A stretch of DNA of 16,290 nucleotides from JAJPGZ01 sp038229295 (lineage in GTDB: Bacteria > Verrucomicrobiota > Verrucomicrobiia > Chthoniobacterales > UBA10450): assembly GCA_038229295.1 (NCBI GenBank), contig JBBROO010000055.1, positions 1-16,290 on the forward strand. Reading direction: 5' to 3'. Each line of letters starts with the position of its first letter. Within the stretch, counting starts at the first letter, position 1. The notes below the pieces were generated by a model. It was given only the letters and a program-made list of their open reading frames with translations. It was not told the origin of the DNA and made no database searches. Made by a program: the position numbers and the translations under genes. This document shows positions 1-7,054 of the stretch, piece by piece.

Positions 1-161
1 ACCGGCTTTGATTCCCACGCGCGCGATGCTTCGGCTAAAAGCAAGATCGACATCTCCTGCACGCTGCGCCGGAATTCTTCGGGCGGAGTTGTCTTTGCAC
101 GCAAGATCGACAACTTGGCCGCGGCCAGCGGATGTTCCAGTAGCGTAACGTTGGAGCTCAC
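1..161 (-). CDS. upp: Uracil phosphoribosyltransferase, N-terminal fragment (runs off left edge)
   Basis: This gene reads leftward from a GTG start at 161 and leaves the window, so only the first 53 or so residues are visible. The translation contains LLEHPLAAAKLSILRAKTT, then FRRSVQEMSILLLAEASR. This matches the start of UPRTases, where a His-Pro-Leu motif, a Lys-Leu-x-x-Leu-Arg motif and a 'LL.YEA' helix come first. The enzyme makes UMP from uracil and PRPP in pyrimidine salvage. The GTG start puts about nine residues before the HPL motif, close to the family norm, and I find no in-frame ATG just upstream. Two copies of the window-wide 10-mer (43-52 and 103-112) lie inside it and encode the two 'SIL' tripeptides. 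It is divergent from treZ, with 52 bases between the starts. The phosphoribosyl-binding C-terminus is not visible, so the call rests on the N-terminus alone. Confidence 0.8.
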   Translation of the reverse strand, partial: MSSNVTLLEHPLAAAKLSILRAKTTPPEEFRRSVQEMSILLLAEASRAWESKP

Positions 162-200
162 GTCGTTTCGTGCAAGGGTGCGGCGTGAGCGAGTTTCAAT

Positions 201-210
201 TGTCGATCTT
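201..210 (+). repeat. 10-mer motif copy just upstream of the treZ start codon
   Basis: A perfect copy lies in the 52-base gap between the divergent upp and treZ starts, three bases before the treZ ATG at 214. I see no recognisable promoter elements in this gap. Confidence 0.85.
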
Positions 211-213
211 GAG

Positions 214-2142
214 ATGAAAAGAGAAATCACGAATAGGCATTACCCGATCGGCGCGGAATTGATCGGCGAAAACGAAACGCATTTTCGCGTTTGGGCGCCG
301 AAAGCGAAAAAGATCGACGTCGTCCTCGAAGACAGCGCGGCCCCGCAGGTGAATCGAAGTTTTCATCCGATCGACGCGGAGGAGGATGGTTACTTCAGTG
401 GATCGGTCGCGGCGCGCGCGGGGCAGCGTTACCGCTTTCGCGTGGACGGCGCGGAGCATTTTTATCCCGACCCCGCGTCGCGTTATCAACCGGAAGGACC
501 ACACGGTTCATCGTGCGTTGTCGATCCCGCCGAGTTCAAATGGTCAGATGCGAAGTGGCGCGGACGAAATTTGAAAGGACAAATTTTCTACGAACTGCAC
601 GTGGGCACGTTTACGCGGGAAGGAACCTGGGCGGCGGCAGCGGAACAATTGCCCGAGCTGGCGCGCATCGGCATCACCGTGATCGAGATGATGCCGATCG
701 CCGATTTCCCGGGGAAATTTGGGTGGGGTTACGACGGCGTAAATCTTTTTGCACCGACGCGATTGTACGGAACGCCGGATGATCTGCGGAGCTTTGTCGA
801 TCGCGCGCATTCGTTAGACCTTTGCGTCGTTCTCGATGTCGTTTACAATCACTTCGGTCCGGACGGAAACTATCTCCGCGTTTATTCGGAAGATTATTTC
901 ACGGCGAAACACGAGAACGATTGGGGCGAGTCGATCAACTTCGACGGGGAAAACTCGGGGCCAGTGCGGGAGTTTTTCATCACTAACGGCCGCTATTGGA
1001 CGGAAGAATTTCATTTCGATGGCTTCCGTTTCGACGCGACGCAGGACGTGCATGATGAATCGGACGAATATCTCATCGGCGCGATCGGGCGCGCGGCGCG
1101 TCTGGCGGCGGGAGAACGCTCGCTGATCCTCGTCGCGGAGAATGAACCGCAGGAAACGAAGTTGGCGCGACCGCGCAGTGAAGGCGGCGATGATCTCGAT
1201 GGATTATGGAATGACGATCTGCATCACAGCGCGAGCGTCGCGCTCATCGGGCGGAACGAAGCGTACTACACCGACTACTTGGGGAAGCCGCAGGAATTTA
1301 TTTCCGCTGCCAAGTACGGCTATTTGTATCAAGGTCAGCCTTACAGCTGGCAGGAATCGCAGCGCGGCACGCCCTCGTTAGGCTTGCCGCCCGAAACATT
1401 CGTCGCTTACATCGAGAATCACGACCAGGTTTCTAACACCGCAACCGGCGAGCGCGTTCGATTTCAAACTTCGCCGGCCCGCTATCGCGCAATGAGTGCA
1501 CTGATTTTACTTGGACCATGGACGCCGCTGTTATTTCAAGGCCAGGAGTTCGGCACTTCGAAACCGTTTTTGTTCTTCACCGATGTCGGAGATCAGGCCA
1601 TGAAGGAAGGAATCCGGAAAGGGCGCTCGGAATTTCTGGCGCAATTTCCCTCGCTGGCGGGTGACGAGGCGCAGGAAATGGTTCCGGTGCCGGACGATCC
1701 AGAAGTGTTTACGCGCTGCAAGCTGGACTTCGCCGAGCGGCAAACGCACCGGCAATGGTACGATCTACATGTCGATCTTATCAAATTGCGCCGGGAAGAT
1801 TCGCGTTTTCGCGAGCAAGTGCCCGGCGGCGTGGATGGCGCGGTGCTCGGCCCGGCAAGTTTCGTGCTTCGTTATTTCGCAAGCGATAACGATGATCGCC
1901 TACTCGTGATTAATCTTGGCCGACGTCAAAAATTCGAACCCGCACCCGAACCACTGCTTTCGGCGCCGCTCGGGCTTGAATGGGAAACACTCTGGACCAG
2001 TGAATCTCCAAAATATGGCGGACCGGGTTCCGTCCCGGTGGTGACGCAAGATCGGTGGCTTCTCCCCGCAGAATCCGCGGTCGCGTTGCGTTTGATGCCG
2101 GAAAAAAGCCCGCGCAAAAAACCAAAACGCCGGCGCGCCTAA
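214..2142 (+). CDS. treZ: Malto-oligosyltrehalose trehalohydrolase (GH13)
   Basis: TreZ releases trehalose from maltooligosyl-trehalose made by TreY, in the cytoplasm. I chose the ATG at 214 because it leaves 12 residues before the conserved start HYPIGAEL and the N-terminal beta-sandwich motif FRVWAPKAK. An open frame continues upstream to 115 but would overlap upp. The GH13 barrel follows with the usual catalytic set: nucleophile D274 in DGFRFDATQDVHD, acid E309 in VAENE and the transition-state stabiliser D404 in ENHDQ. LFQGQEFGTSKPFLFFTD near residue 435 is typical of TreZ rather than of GlgB. The product is 642 aa, within the usual range, and ends in a Lys/Arg-rich tail. It lies 7 bases before the debranching-enzyme gene, so the two are probably co-transcribed. 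A copy of the 10-mer (201-210) sits just before the start codon. No treY is seen in the window. Confidence 0.93.
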   Translation: MKREITNRHYPIGAELIGENETHFRVWAPKAKKIDVVLEDSAAPQVNRSFHPIDAEEDGYFSGSVAARAGQRYRFRVDGAEHFYPDPASRYQPEGPHGSSCVVDPAEFKWSDAKWRGRNLKGQIFYELHVGTFTREGTWAAAAEQLPELARIGITVIEMMPIADFPGKFGWGYDGVNLFAPTRLYGTPDDLRSFVDRAHSLDLCVVLDVVYNHFGPDGNYLRVYSEDYFTAKHENDWGESINFDGENSGPVREFFITNGRYWTEEFHFDGFRFDATQDVHDESDEYLIGAIGRAARLAAGERSLILVAENEPQETKLARPRSEGGDDLDGLWNDDLHHSASVALIGRNEAYYTDYLGKPQEFISAAKYGYLYQGQPYSWQESQRGTPSLGLPPETFVAYIENHDQVSNTATGERVRFQTSPARYRAMSALILLGPWTPLLFQGQEFGTSKPFLFFTDVGDQAMKEGIRKGRSEFLAQFPSLAGDEAQEMVPVPDDPEVFTRCKLDFAERQTHRQWYDLHVDLIKLRREDSRFREQVPGGVDGAVLGPASFVLRYFASDNDDRLLVINLGRRQKFEPAPEPLLSAPLGLEWETLWTSESPKYGGPGSVPVVTQDRWLLPAESAVALRLMPEKSPRKKPKRRRA

Positions 2143-2149
2143 CCGACGC

Positions 2150-4210
2150 ATGGATCACGCTTACAAGCCCACAGTCGTGCGCAAGATGACGTGGGACGGC
2201 GCCGAAACTTCCCGTGAAGTTTTGCTTAATCGCGAATGGATCGTGACTAACGGACTCGGCGGTTACGCCTCGGGCACAATCTCAGGTGCGGTCACGCGTC
2301 GCTATCACGGGTTGCTTATTGCCGCGTTGCCCGCACCGCATGGACGCGTCGTCATGTGGAACCACGTTTCCGAGTTTTTGCGCTTCGGCGATGACGACAT
2401 CATTTCGTTAGGCGGCGAGGAACGCGCCGGCGGACAACTGAATCTCAAAGGGGCCGATCATCTCCGCGAGTTCCGACTCGAAGACGGATTGCCGGTCTGG
2501 ACGTATCACGTTCGCAATTTCGTTCTGGAGAAGCGCGTGCTGCTTCCGCATCTGCAAAACACGGTGCACGTCAGCTACCGGATTCTTGCGGACGGGGAAC
2601 GCGCGCGTTTGGAATTGCGGCCGGCGTTTCATTTTCGTCATCACGAATTTCCAGTGAACAAGGGCACCGCCGGGCCCTACAAACTCAGCGCGGTCAATGG
2701 GCGCTACGAAATTTCGCCGGCGCGTCCGGGGTTTCCGGCGTTGCGCATGAAGCTTTGTGGATGCGAATCGGCTTTTACCATTGCCTCAACCAAAATTCCG
2801 CAAGTCGTTTACCGAAACGAGCAAAGCCGCGGGTATGCATCCGAAGGCGAATTGTGGAGTCCTGGATTTTTCCATGTCGATCTTGCGAAGGAAACTACGG
2901 CCACGCTGGTCGCTTCGACCGAGAAATGGGAGATCGTTGAGGTGCTCGGACCAGATCGCGCGCTCTCTTCGGAGCGAGAGCGCCGTTCGCGACTGCTCGA
3001 CAAGACTAACGAGAATGCGCGCGAAGGAGTCGCCGCCGAATTAACTTTCGCGGCCGACCAATTCGTCATCACTCCCGCTGGTCGCTTCGAAGAAACAGCG
3101 CGCGCTCACGCCGCCGGCGATGAAGTGCGCACCGTCATCGCCGGTTACCATTGGTTCACCGATTGGGGCCGCGACACCATGATCAGTCTCGAGGGTTTGA
3201 CCCTAACGACCGGCCGCTGGCTCGAGGCCGGTTACATCCTGCGCACGTTCGCCTACTACATTCGCGACGGCTTGATTCCGAATATGTTTCCCGACGGCGC
3301 GAAGCAGGGCTTGTATCACACGGCCGACGCGACGCTTTGGTTTTTTCACGCGCTCAATCGCTACTTCGAAGCAACGAAGGATCGCACGACGCTAAAATTG
3401 TTGCTGCCATCTTTGATCGACATCGTCGAACAGCATCTGCACGGAACGAAATTTAATATCCATGTCGATCTTGCCGACGGATTACTCGCACAAGGCGCCG
3501 AAGGTTATCAGCTCACGTGGATGGACGCGAAGATGGGCGATTGGGTAGTGACGCCGCGTCGCGGAAAAGCGGTTGAGATCAACGCGCTTTGGTACAACGC
3601 CCTTCGCTTGCTCGCCAAGTGGTTGCGGCAAATGGACGACGAATCCGCGGCGCAGCATTATGAAGAACATGCCGAACGCGCGCACACTTCATTCAATCAA
3701 CGCTTCTGGTTCGCGGAGGGCGGATATCTTTTCGATGTGGTTGATTGCAACGGCGAGAAGGAAACTTACGACAAATCTTTCCGGCCAAATCAAATCTTCG
3801 CCATCTCGCTCGATTATCCGGTGCTCGAACCGGAACGCTGGAATTCCGTTGTCGATCTTGCGCAGAAGAAATTAGTTACACCGGTTGGGTTGCGTTCGCT
3901 TTCGCCGGACGATCCCGAATACAAACCGATTTACGGCGGCGATCTGCGCTCACGCGATGGCGCTTATCATCAAGGCACGGTTTGGGCGTGGCTCATCGGG
4001 CCGTTCATCGATGCGTGGCTAAAGGTTCACCCTAACGACAAACAAGGAGCGCGAAAATTTCTGGACGTGTTCCCGATTCACCTGAGCGACGACGCGCTTG
4101 GTTCCATCAGCGAAGTTTTCGACGCGGGCGAACCGCACATGGCGGGAGGCTGCATTGCGCAAGCGTGGAGCGTCGCCGAAGTTTTGCGATGCTGGGTGAA
4201 GACGGCGTAA
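2150..4210 (+). CDS. Glycogen-debranching enzyme, amylo-alpha-1,6-glucosidase type
   Basis: This 686-residue protein belongs to the bacterial/archaeal GDE family (GDE_N followed by a GDE_C (alpha/alpha)6 barrel, GH133-like). It hydrolyses alpha-1,6 branch points in glycogen or maltodextrins. The N-terminal domain starts with REWIVTNGLGGYASGT and the RRYHGLL signature. The catalytic barrel shows TDWGRDTM (residues 337-344), DGLIPNMFPDG, YHTADATLWF, TWMDAK (456-461), RDGAYHQGTVWAW and SEVFDAGEPHMAGGC. These are the conserved acidic and aromatic blocks of the family. The ATG at 2150 follows the treZ stop by 7 bases, which implies a shared transcript and a joint role in glycogen/trehalose turnover. 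Three perfect copies of the 10-mer are inside the gene (2875, 3463, 3850), each encoding Val-Asp-Leu. The length and motifs look complete and intact. Confidence 0.93.
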   Translation: MDHAYKPTVVRKMTWDGAETSREVLLNREWIVTNGLGGYASGTISGAVTRRYHGLLIAALPAPHGRVVMWNHVSEFLRFGDDDIISLGGEERAGGQLNLKGADHLREFRLEDGLPVWTYHVRNFVLEKRVLLPHLQNTVHVSYRILADGERARLELRPAFHFRHHEFPVNKGTAGPYKLSAVNGRYEISPARPGFPALRMKLCGCESAFTIASTKIPQVVYRNEQSRGYASEGELWSPGFFHVDLAKETTATLVASTEKWEIVEVLGPDRALSSERERRSRLLDKTNENAREGVAAELTFAADQFVITPAGRFEETARAHAAGDEVRTVIAGYHWFTDWGRDTMISLEGLTLTTGRWLEAGYILRTFAYYIRDGLIPNMFPDGAKQGLYHTADATLWFFHALNRYFEATKDRTTLKLLLPSLIDIVEQHLHGTKFNIHVDLADGLLAQGAEGYQLTWMDAKMGDWVVTPRRGKAVEINALWYNALRLLAKWLRQMDDESAAQHYEEHAERAHTSFNQRFWFAEGGYLFDVVDCNGEKETYDKSFRPNQIFAISLDYPVLEPERWNSVVDLAQKKLVTPVGLRSLSPDDPEYKPIYGGDLRSRDGAYHQGTVWAWLIGPFIDAWLKVHPNDKQGARKFLDVFPIHLSDDALGSISEVFDAGEPHMAGGCIAQAWSVAEVLRCWVKTA

Positions 4211-4218
4211 GATCGACA
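4209..4218 (-). repeat. 10-mer motif copy directly after the debranching-enzyme stop codon
   Basis: A perfect copy begins within the TAA stop codon (bases 4208-4210) and extends into the 41-base gap before the MscS gene. Because it is almost entirely non-coding, it shows that the motif is not a by-product of a favoured peptide. Confidence 0.9.
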
Positions 4219-4251
4219 TGCACTTATGTCGGCTGATGCGATTAGTAATTG

Positions 4252-5301
4252 ATGGCTGAGACGGCGGAAGAACTTTCCAAGAATCCGGAAGTGCGCGATG
4301 AGCTCGCACGCACGACCGGACAAAAAACCGGCGAGAAGGTTAAGGCAGAGCCGAAGGACAAATTCTGGTTTGTCACGCACGCGCTTCTGCTCATCGGTTG
4401 CGCTGTCTTTTATTATTTGCTCGGAAGCAAACTCATCCCGCTCCCACAGGCACATGTCGATCTTGCGCGGCGTTTACTCCGCGGCACGGTCTTCGTCGTC
4501 ATCGTCCTGGCCATCGCGAAAGCGATTTCCGTATATGCGATCGGACGAATCGCCGATGCCTCCACGCGTTTTACGCTCAAGCGCATTCAGCATCTCGTCG
4601 TGGCGCTCATCATCGCGCTCATCGTCATCTCGATTGTTTTTGTAAATTGGTACGCCGCTGTCACCGCGCTCGGCGTCGGTTCCATTATCCTCGGCCTCGC
4701 TGTGCAAACGCCGATGACCAGTTTCATCGGCTGGATTTATCTGCTCGTTAGGCGGCCTTATCGCGTCGGCGATCGCATCAAAATGGACGACGCGACCGGC
4801 GATGTCATCGACGTGAGTTATCTCGACACCACGCTGTGGGAATTCGGCGGCCAATATATTTCCGGAGATCATCCGAGCGGCCGCATCATTAAGTTTCCGA
4901 ATTCGAAAGTGCTCAATTCCATGGTCTGGAATTATTCCTGGCCGTTGTTTCCTTACATTTGGAACGAAATCAAATTTCAGATCGCGTATCAGAGCGATCT
5001 CAAATTTGTCGCCGAGACCATGCAGCGCATTGTCACGGAAGAGATCGGGCAGGAAATGATCGAACGCATTTCAGTGTATCGCGATCTGCTCGCGCGGACG
5101 CCGGTCGATGAGTTGGAGGTGCGCGAACATCCGCGTGTCATCTTTCGTGTCGATGAAGTGACATGGGTGGACGCGATCGTCCGTTATCTCGTCGCGCCGC
5201 GCGAAGCCGGGCCGATCAAAAGCCGACTCATTCCCAAACTTCTCGCCGCGCTCAACGCCGCGCCGGAAAAAGTCATGTTCCCGAAAGGCGATGCGCGCTA
5301 G
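4252..5301 (+). CDS. MscS-family mechanosensitive ion channel
   Basis: The protein is 349 aa from the ATG at 4252; a TTG codon directly before it is a less likely start. It has a polar N-terminus, then hydrophobic segments at about residues 38-58, 78-98 and 113-131. The pore-lining helix runs at about 136-165 (ALGVGSIILGLAVQTPM, glycine- and alanine-rich as in MscS TM3). Next comes RRPYRVGDRIKM and the beta domain, with FPNSKVLNS near residue 220, the most recognisable MscS signature. The cytoplasmic part continues to the C-terminus. Compared with classical MscS, the beta domain carries extra residues around GGQYISGDHPSGR. Such channels release solutes on hypo-osmotic shock, which fits the upstream trehalose/glycogen genes. 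It starts 41 bases after the debranching-enzyme stop, and that gap holds a 10-mer copy. Confidence 0.92.
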   Translation: MAETAEELSKNPEVRDELARTTGQKTGEKVKAEPKDKFWFVTHALLLIGCAVFYYLLGSKLIPLPQAHVDLARRLLRGTVFVVIVLAIAKAISVYAIGRIADASTRFTLKRIQHLVVALIIALIVISIVFVNWYAAVTALGVGSIILGLAVQTPMTSFIGWIYLLVRRPYRVGDRIKMDDATGDVIDVSYLDTTLWEFGGQYISGDHPSGRIIKFPNSKVLNSMVWNYSWPLFPYIWNEIKFQIAYQSDLKFVAETMQRIVTEEIGQEMIERISVYRDLLARTPVDELEVREHPRVIFRVDEVTWVDAIVRYLVAPREAGPIKSRLIPKLLAALNAAPEKVMFPKGDAR

Positions 5302-5340
5302 TTGTCAGTCCGAACGAAGTCGAGGACTGTCTCACTGTTT

Positions 5341-6324
5341 ATGAAGCGATTTGTTTTCACGATGTCGATCTTGTCGATGTCGATCTTTGCGCTGGCCGAG
5401 CCGAAGCCGAGCGGCGCGCCGCCAGCGCAACAAGTTTTCCCGGTCGCTTTGCCTAACTACAACGAAGAGACCGCAACGCGGCTCCAGATTTTTTTGGACA
5501 ACGTCGATTTCGGCCCGGGAAAAATCGACGGACGCATGGGCGAATTTTTTCGCAAGGCGCTCATCTCTTACAAACATGCCCACGCCATGCCCAAGACCGG
5601 CGCGGTCGATTCCTGGATCCTCGATCAAGTCCCGGTCATCTACACGAACTACACGATCAAAGAGGACGATTTGAAATTTGTCGGCCCGCTTCCGACCGAG
5701 CATGCGGAGCAGGCGAAACTGAAAATGCTGCCCTACACTTCGCTACTGGAATTCGTAGCCGAGCGGTTCCATTCGGCAGAGGATTATATTAAGAAGCTCA
5801 ATCCCGGAAAAAACTGGGAACAGATCAAGCCGGGCGAAGTTTTGAAAGTGCCTAACGTGTTGCCGTTTGAAGTCGAGAAGATCGTCGAGGGCAAGGTGCC
5901 GGAGAATCCGAAATTCGCGGCGCGAAAAATTTTCGTCGATACGAAAGAGCACTTGCTCGAAGTCTTCGATAATGACCAACTCGTCTGCGTTTTCCCCATT
6001 ACGCCAGGATCGACCGCGTTACCGGCGCCGGTCGGAACGTGGAAGATCCAAGGCGTCGCGACCTGGCCGTGGTTTCGTTACGACGAGGGCATGCTCAATT
6101 ACGGCGTGCGCACGGAAAATTTCTTCAATCTTCCGCCCGGGCCTAACAACCTCGTCGGTGTTCTTTGGATGGGCCTGAGCAAACCCGGCATCGGCATTCA
6201 CGGCACGAACAATCCGGAGACGATCGGCCGCGCCGCCAGCCATGGGTGCATTCGCACGGCCAACTGGGACGCCGCGCGATTGAAGGATTTAGTCAGTGTC
6301 GGCAACACCGTCGTTATTTTTTAA
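5341..6324 (+). CDS. Secreted L,D-transpeptidase (YkuD/ErfK) with PG-binding-like and LysM-like regions
   Basis: This is a cell-wall cross-linking or lipoprotein-anchoring enzyme that acts outside the cytoplasmic membrane. I chose the ATG at 5341 because it gives a clear signal peptide: Lys-Arg, then a hydrophobic run, with a probable cleavage near ALA-EP. The mature protein has a peptidoglycan-binding-like helical region at about residues 41-95 (RLQIFLDNVDF ... GAVDSW) and a LysM-like region at about 130-170 (VAERFHSAEDYIKKLNPG ... PGEVLKVPNV). A C-terminal YkuD domain follows. Its catalytic signature is present: H287 in GIGIHGT and C303 in SHGCIR. Length is 327 aa. An upstream reading frame begins directly after the mscS stop, but it would bury the signal peptide. 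Two tandem copies of the 10-mer encode the hydrophobic core of the signal peptide. Confidence 0.92.
   Translation: MKRFVFTMSILSMSIFALAEPKPSGAPPAQQVFPVALPNYNEETATRLQIFLDNVDFGPGKIDGRMGEFFRKALISYKHAHAMPKTGAVDSWILDQVPVIYTNYTIKEDDLKFVGPLPTEHAEQAKLKMLPYTSLLEFVAERFHSAEDYIKKLNPGKNWEQIKPGEVLKVPNVLPFEVEKIVEGKVPENPKFAARKIFVDTKEHLLEVFDNDQLVCVFPITPGSTALPAPVGTWKIQGVATWPWFRYDEGMLNYGVRTENFFNLPPGPNNLVGVLWMGLSKPGIGIHGTNNPETIGRAASHGCIRTANWDAARLKDLVSVGNTVVIF
5363..5387 (+). repeat. Tandem pair of the TGTCGATCTT motif inside a signal-peptide coding region
   Basis: Two perfect copies of the window-wide 10-mer (5363-5372 and 5378-5387) lie in the same orientation and frame with a 15-base period. They encode Met-Ser-Ile-Leu followed by Ser-Met-Ser-Ile-Phe in the hydrophobic core of the L,D-transpeptidase signal peptide. 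This is the closest-spaced pair in the window. Confidence 0.9.
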
Positions 6325-6335
6325 ATCTCCCCGAT

Positions 6336-6453
6336 TTGTCATCCCGAGCCGCAAAGACGGCGAGGGACCTCGCACCTGAAAAAAGCGCGTAATTGCAGGG
6401 ATGCGTGATCAATCAGCTGATGTGAGTTCCCTCGCTCGCGCTCGGGATGACAA
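6336..6453. repeat. REP-like imperfect palindromic intergenic element, family A, copy 1
   Basis: The element occupies most of the gap between the L,D-transpeptidase and sigma-factor genes. The outer arms are exact: TTGTCATCCCGAG (6336-6348) pairs with CTCGGGATGACAA (6441-6453). Inner arms GCGAGGGACCT and AGTTCCCTCGC extend the pairing imperfectly. The central part is not conserved with copy 2 at 9126-9242, while the arms are. It could fold as a long hairpin in RNA and might act as a transcription terminator or mRNA stabiliser, or be a mobile REP/MITE-type element. I see no transposase beside it. Confidence 0.8.
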
Positions 6454-6513
6454 TCTAAAGAAAAATATTTCGCGCGGAATCGCCACCGGCGGCGTCTAGG
6501 CTTGTAGATCGAC

Positions 6514-7050
6514 ATGATGGATGCCAACGAACGCGAGACATATCGAGCGGCCATTCACGGCGATCGAGACGCTTTCGAAATGATCATTCGCAGTCACAGC
6601 CGGGCTCTTTTCGCCATCGGCTATGGCATTCTGCAGAATCGCGAAGAGGCCGAGGACGCAGTGCAAGACGCGCTGGTCAAGGCTTGGAAATCGCGCTGGC
6701 GCGTGCGCGATCCGGAAAAGTTTCCGGCGTGGCTTTGCATGATCGCGCGATATCGTGCCCGCGATGTTTTTCGGAAACGGCGCGCTCTGCCTGAAGATTT
6801 GGAACGACACGTGGCGCTTGCCACGCCGGAGCAAAGCGAAGGCGGGTTAGATCGACATGTGCATTCCGCGCTGGCGGCGCTCCCCGAAGTCCATCGCAGC
6901 GCGCTGATGCTGCGTTATTTCGAAGAAATGGATTACGCGTCGATCGAAAACACGCTCGGTCTCAGCAACGGATCGCTCCGCGGAATTCTCGGACGCGCGC
7001 TCGCCGCCATGCGTAAACAACTTAAGCCTGCTCTCGCCTCACTCGACTAA
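6514..7050 (+). CDS. ECF-type RNA polymerase sigma factor
   Basis: The 178-residue protein has sigma region 2 at about residues 8-90: GDRDAFEMIIRSHSRALF, then NREEAEDAVQDALVKAW, the core-binding and -10 recognition helices. Region 4 at about 115-170 includes ALPEVHRSALMLRYFEEMDY, then a helix-turn-helix SIENTLGLSNGSLRGILGRAL. Regions 1 and 3 are absent, which defines the ECF class. The ATG at 6514 is followed by a second ATG at 6517, and either could be used. The next gene starts 4 bases after the stop and encodes a zinc-finger anti-sigma protein, so the two form a typical sigma/anti-sigma operon. A 9/10 match to the 10-mer overlaps the start codon (6505-6514) and another lies inside the gene (6848-6857). 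No convincing promoter was seen upstream. The regulon is not predictable from the sequence. Confidence 0.93.
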   Translation: MMDANERETYRAAIHGDRDAFEMIIRSHSRALFAIGYGILQNREEAEDAVQDALVKAWKSRWRVRDPEKFPAWLCMIARYRARDVFRKRRALPEDLERHVALATPEQSEGGLDRHVHSALAALPEVHRSALMLRYFEEMDYASIENTLGLSNGSLRGILGRALAAMRKQLKPALASLD

Positions 7051-7054
7051 CGAT

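Noticed and set aside
115..213. N-terminal extension of TreZ to 115.
   Set aside because: It overlaps the divergent upp gene, is not family-like, and the ATG at 214 fits the conserved N-terminus.
4249..4251. TTG as start of the MscS-type channel, one codon before the ATG.
   Set aside because: The adjacent ATG at 4252 is the stronger start and the protein is otherwise identical.
6476..6498. Possible ECF promoter (GGAAT ... CGTCTA) before the sigma-factor gene.
   Set aside because: The spacing of 12 bases is about four shorter than usual for GGAAC/CGTC promoters and the -35 is one base off, so autoregulation is not supported.
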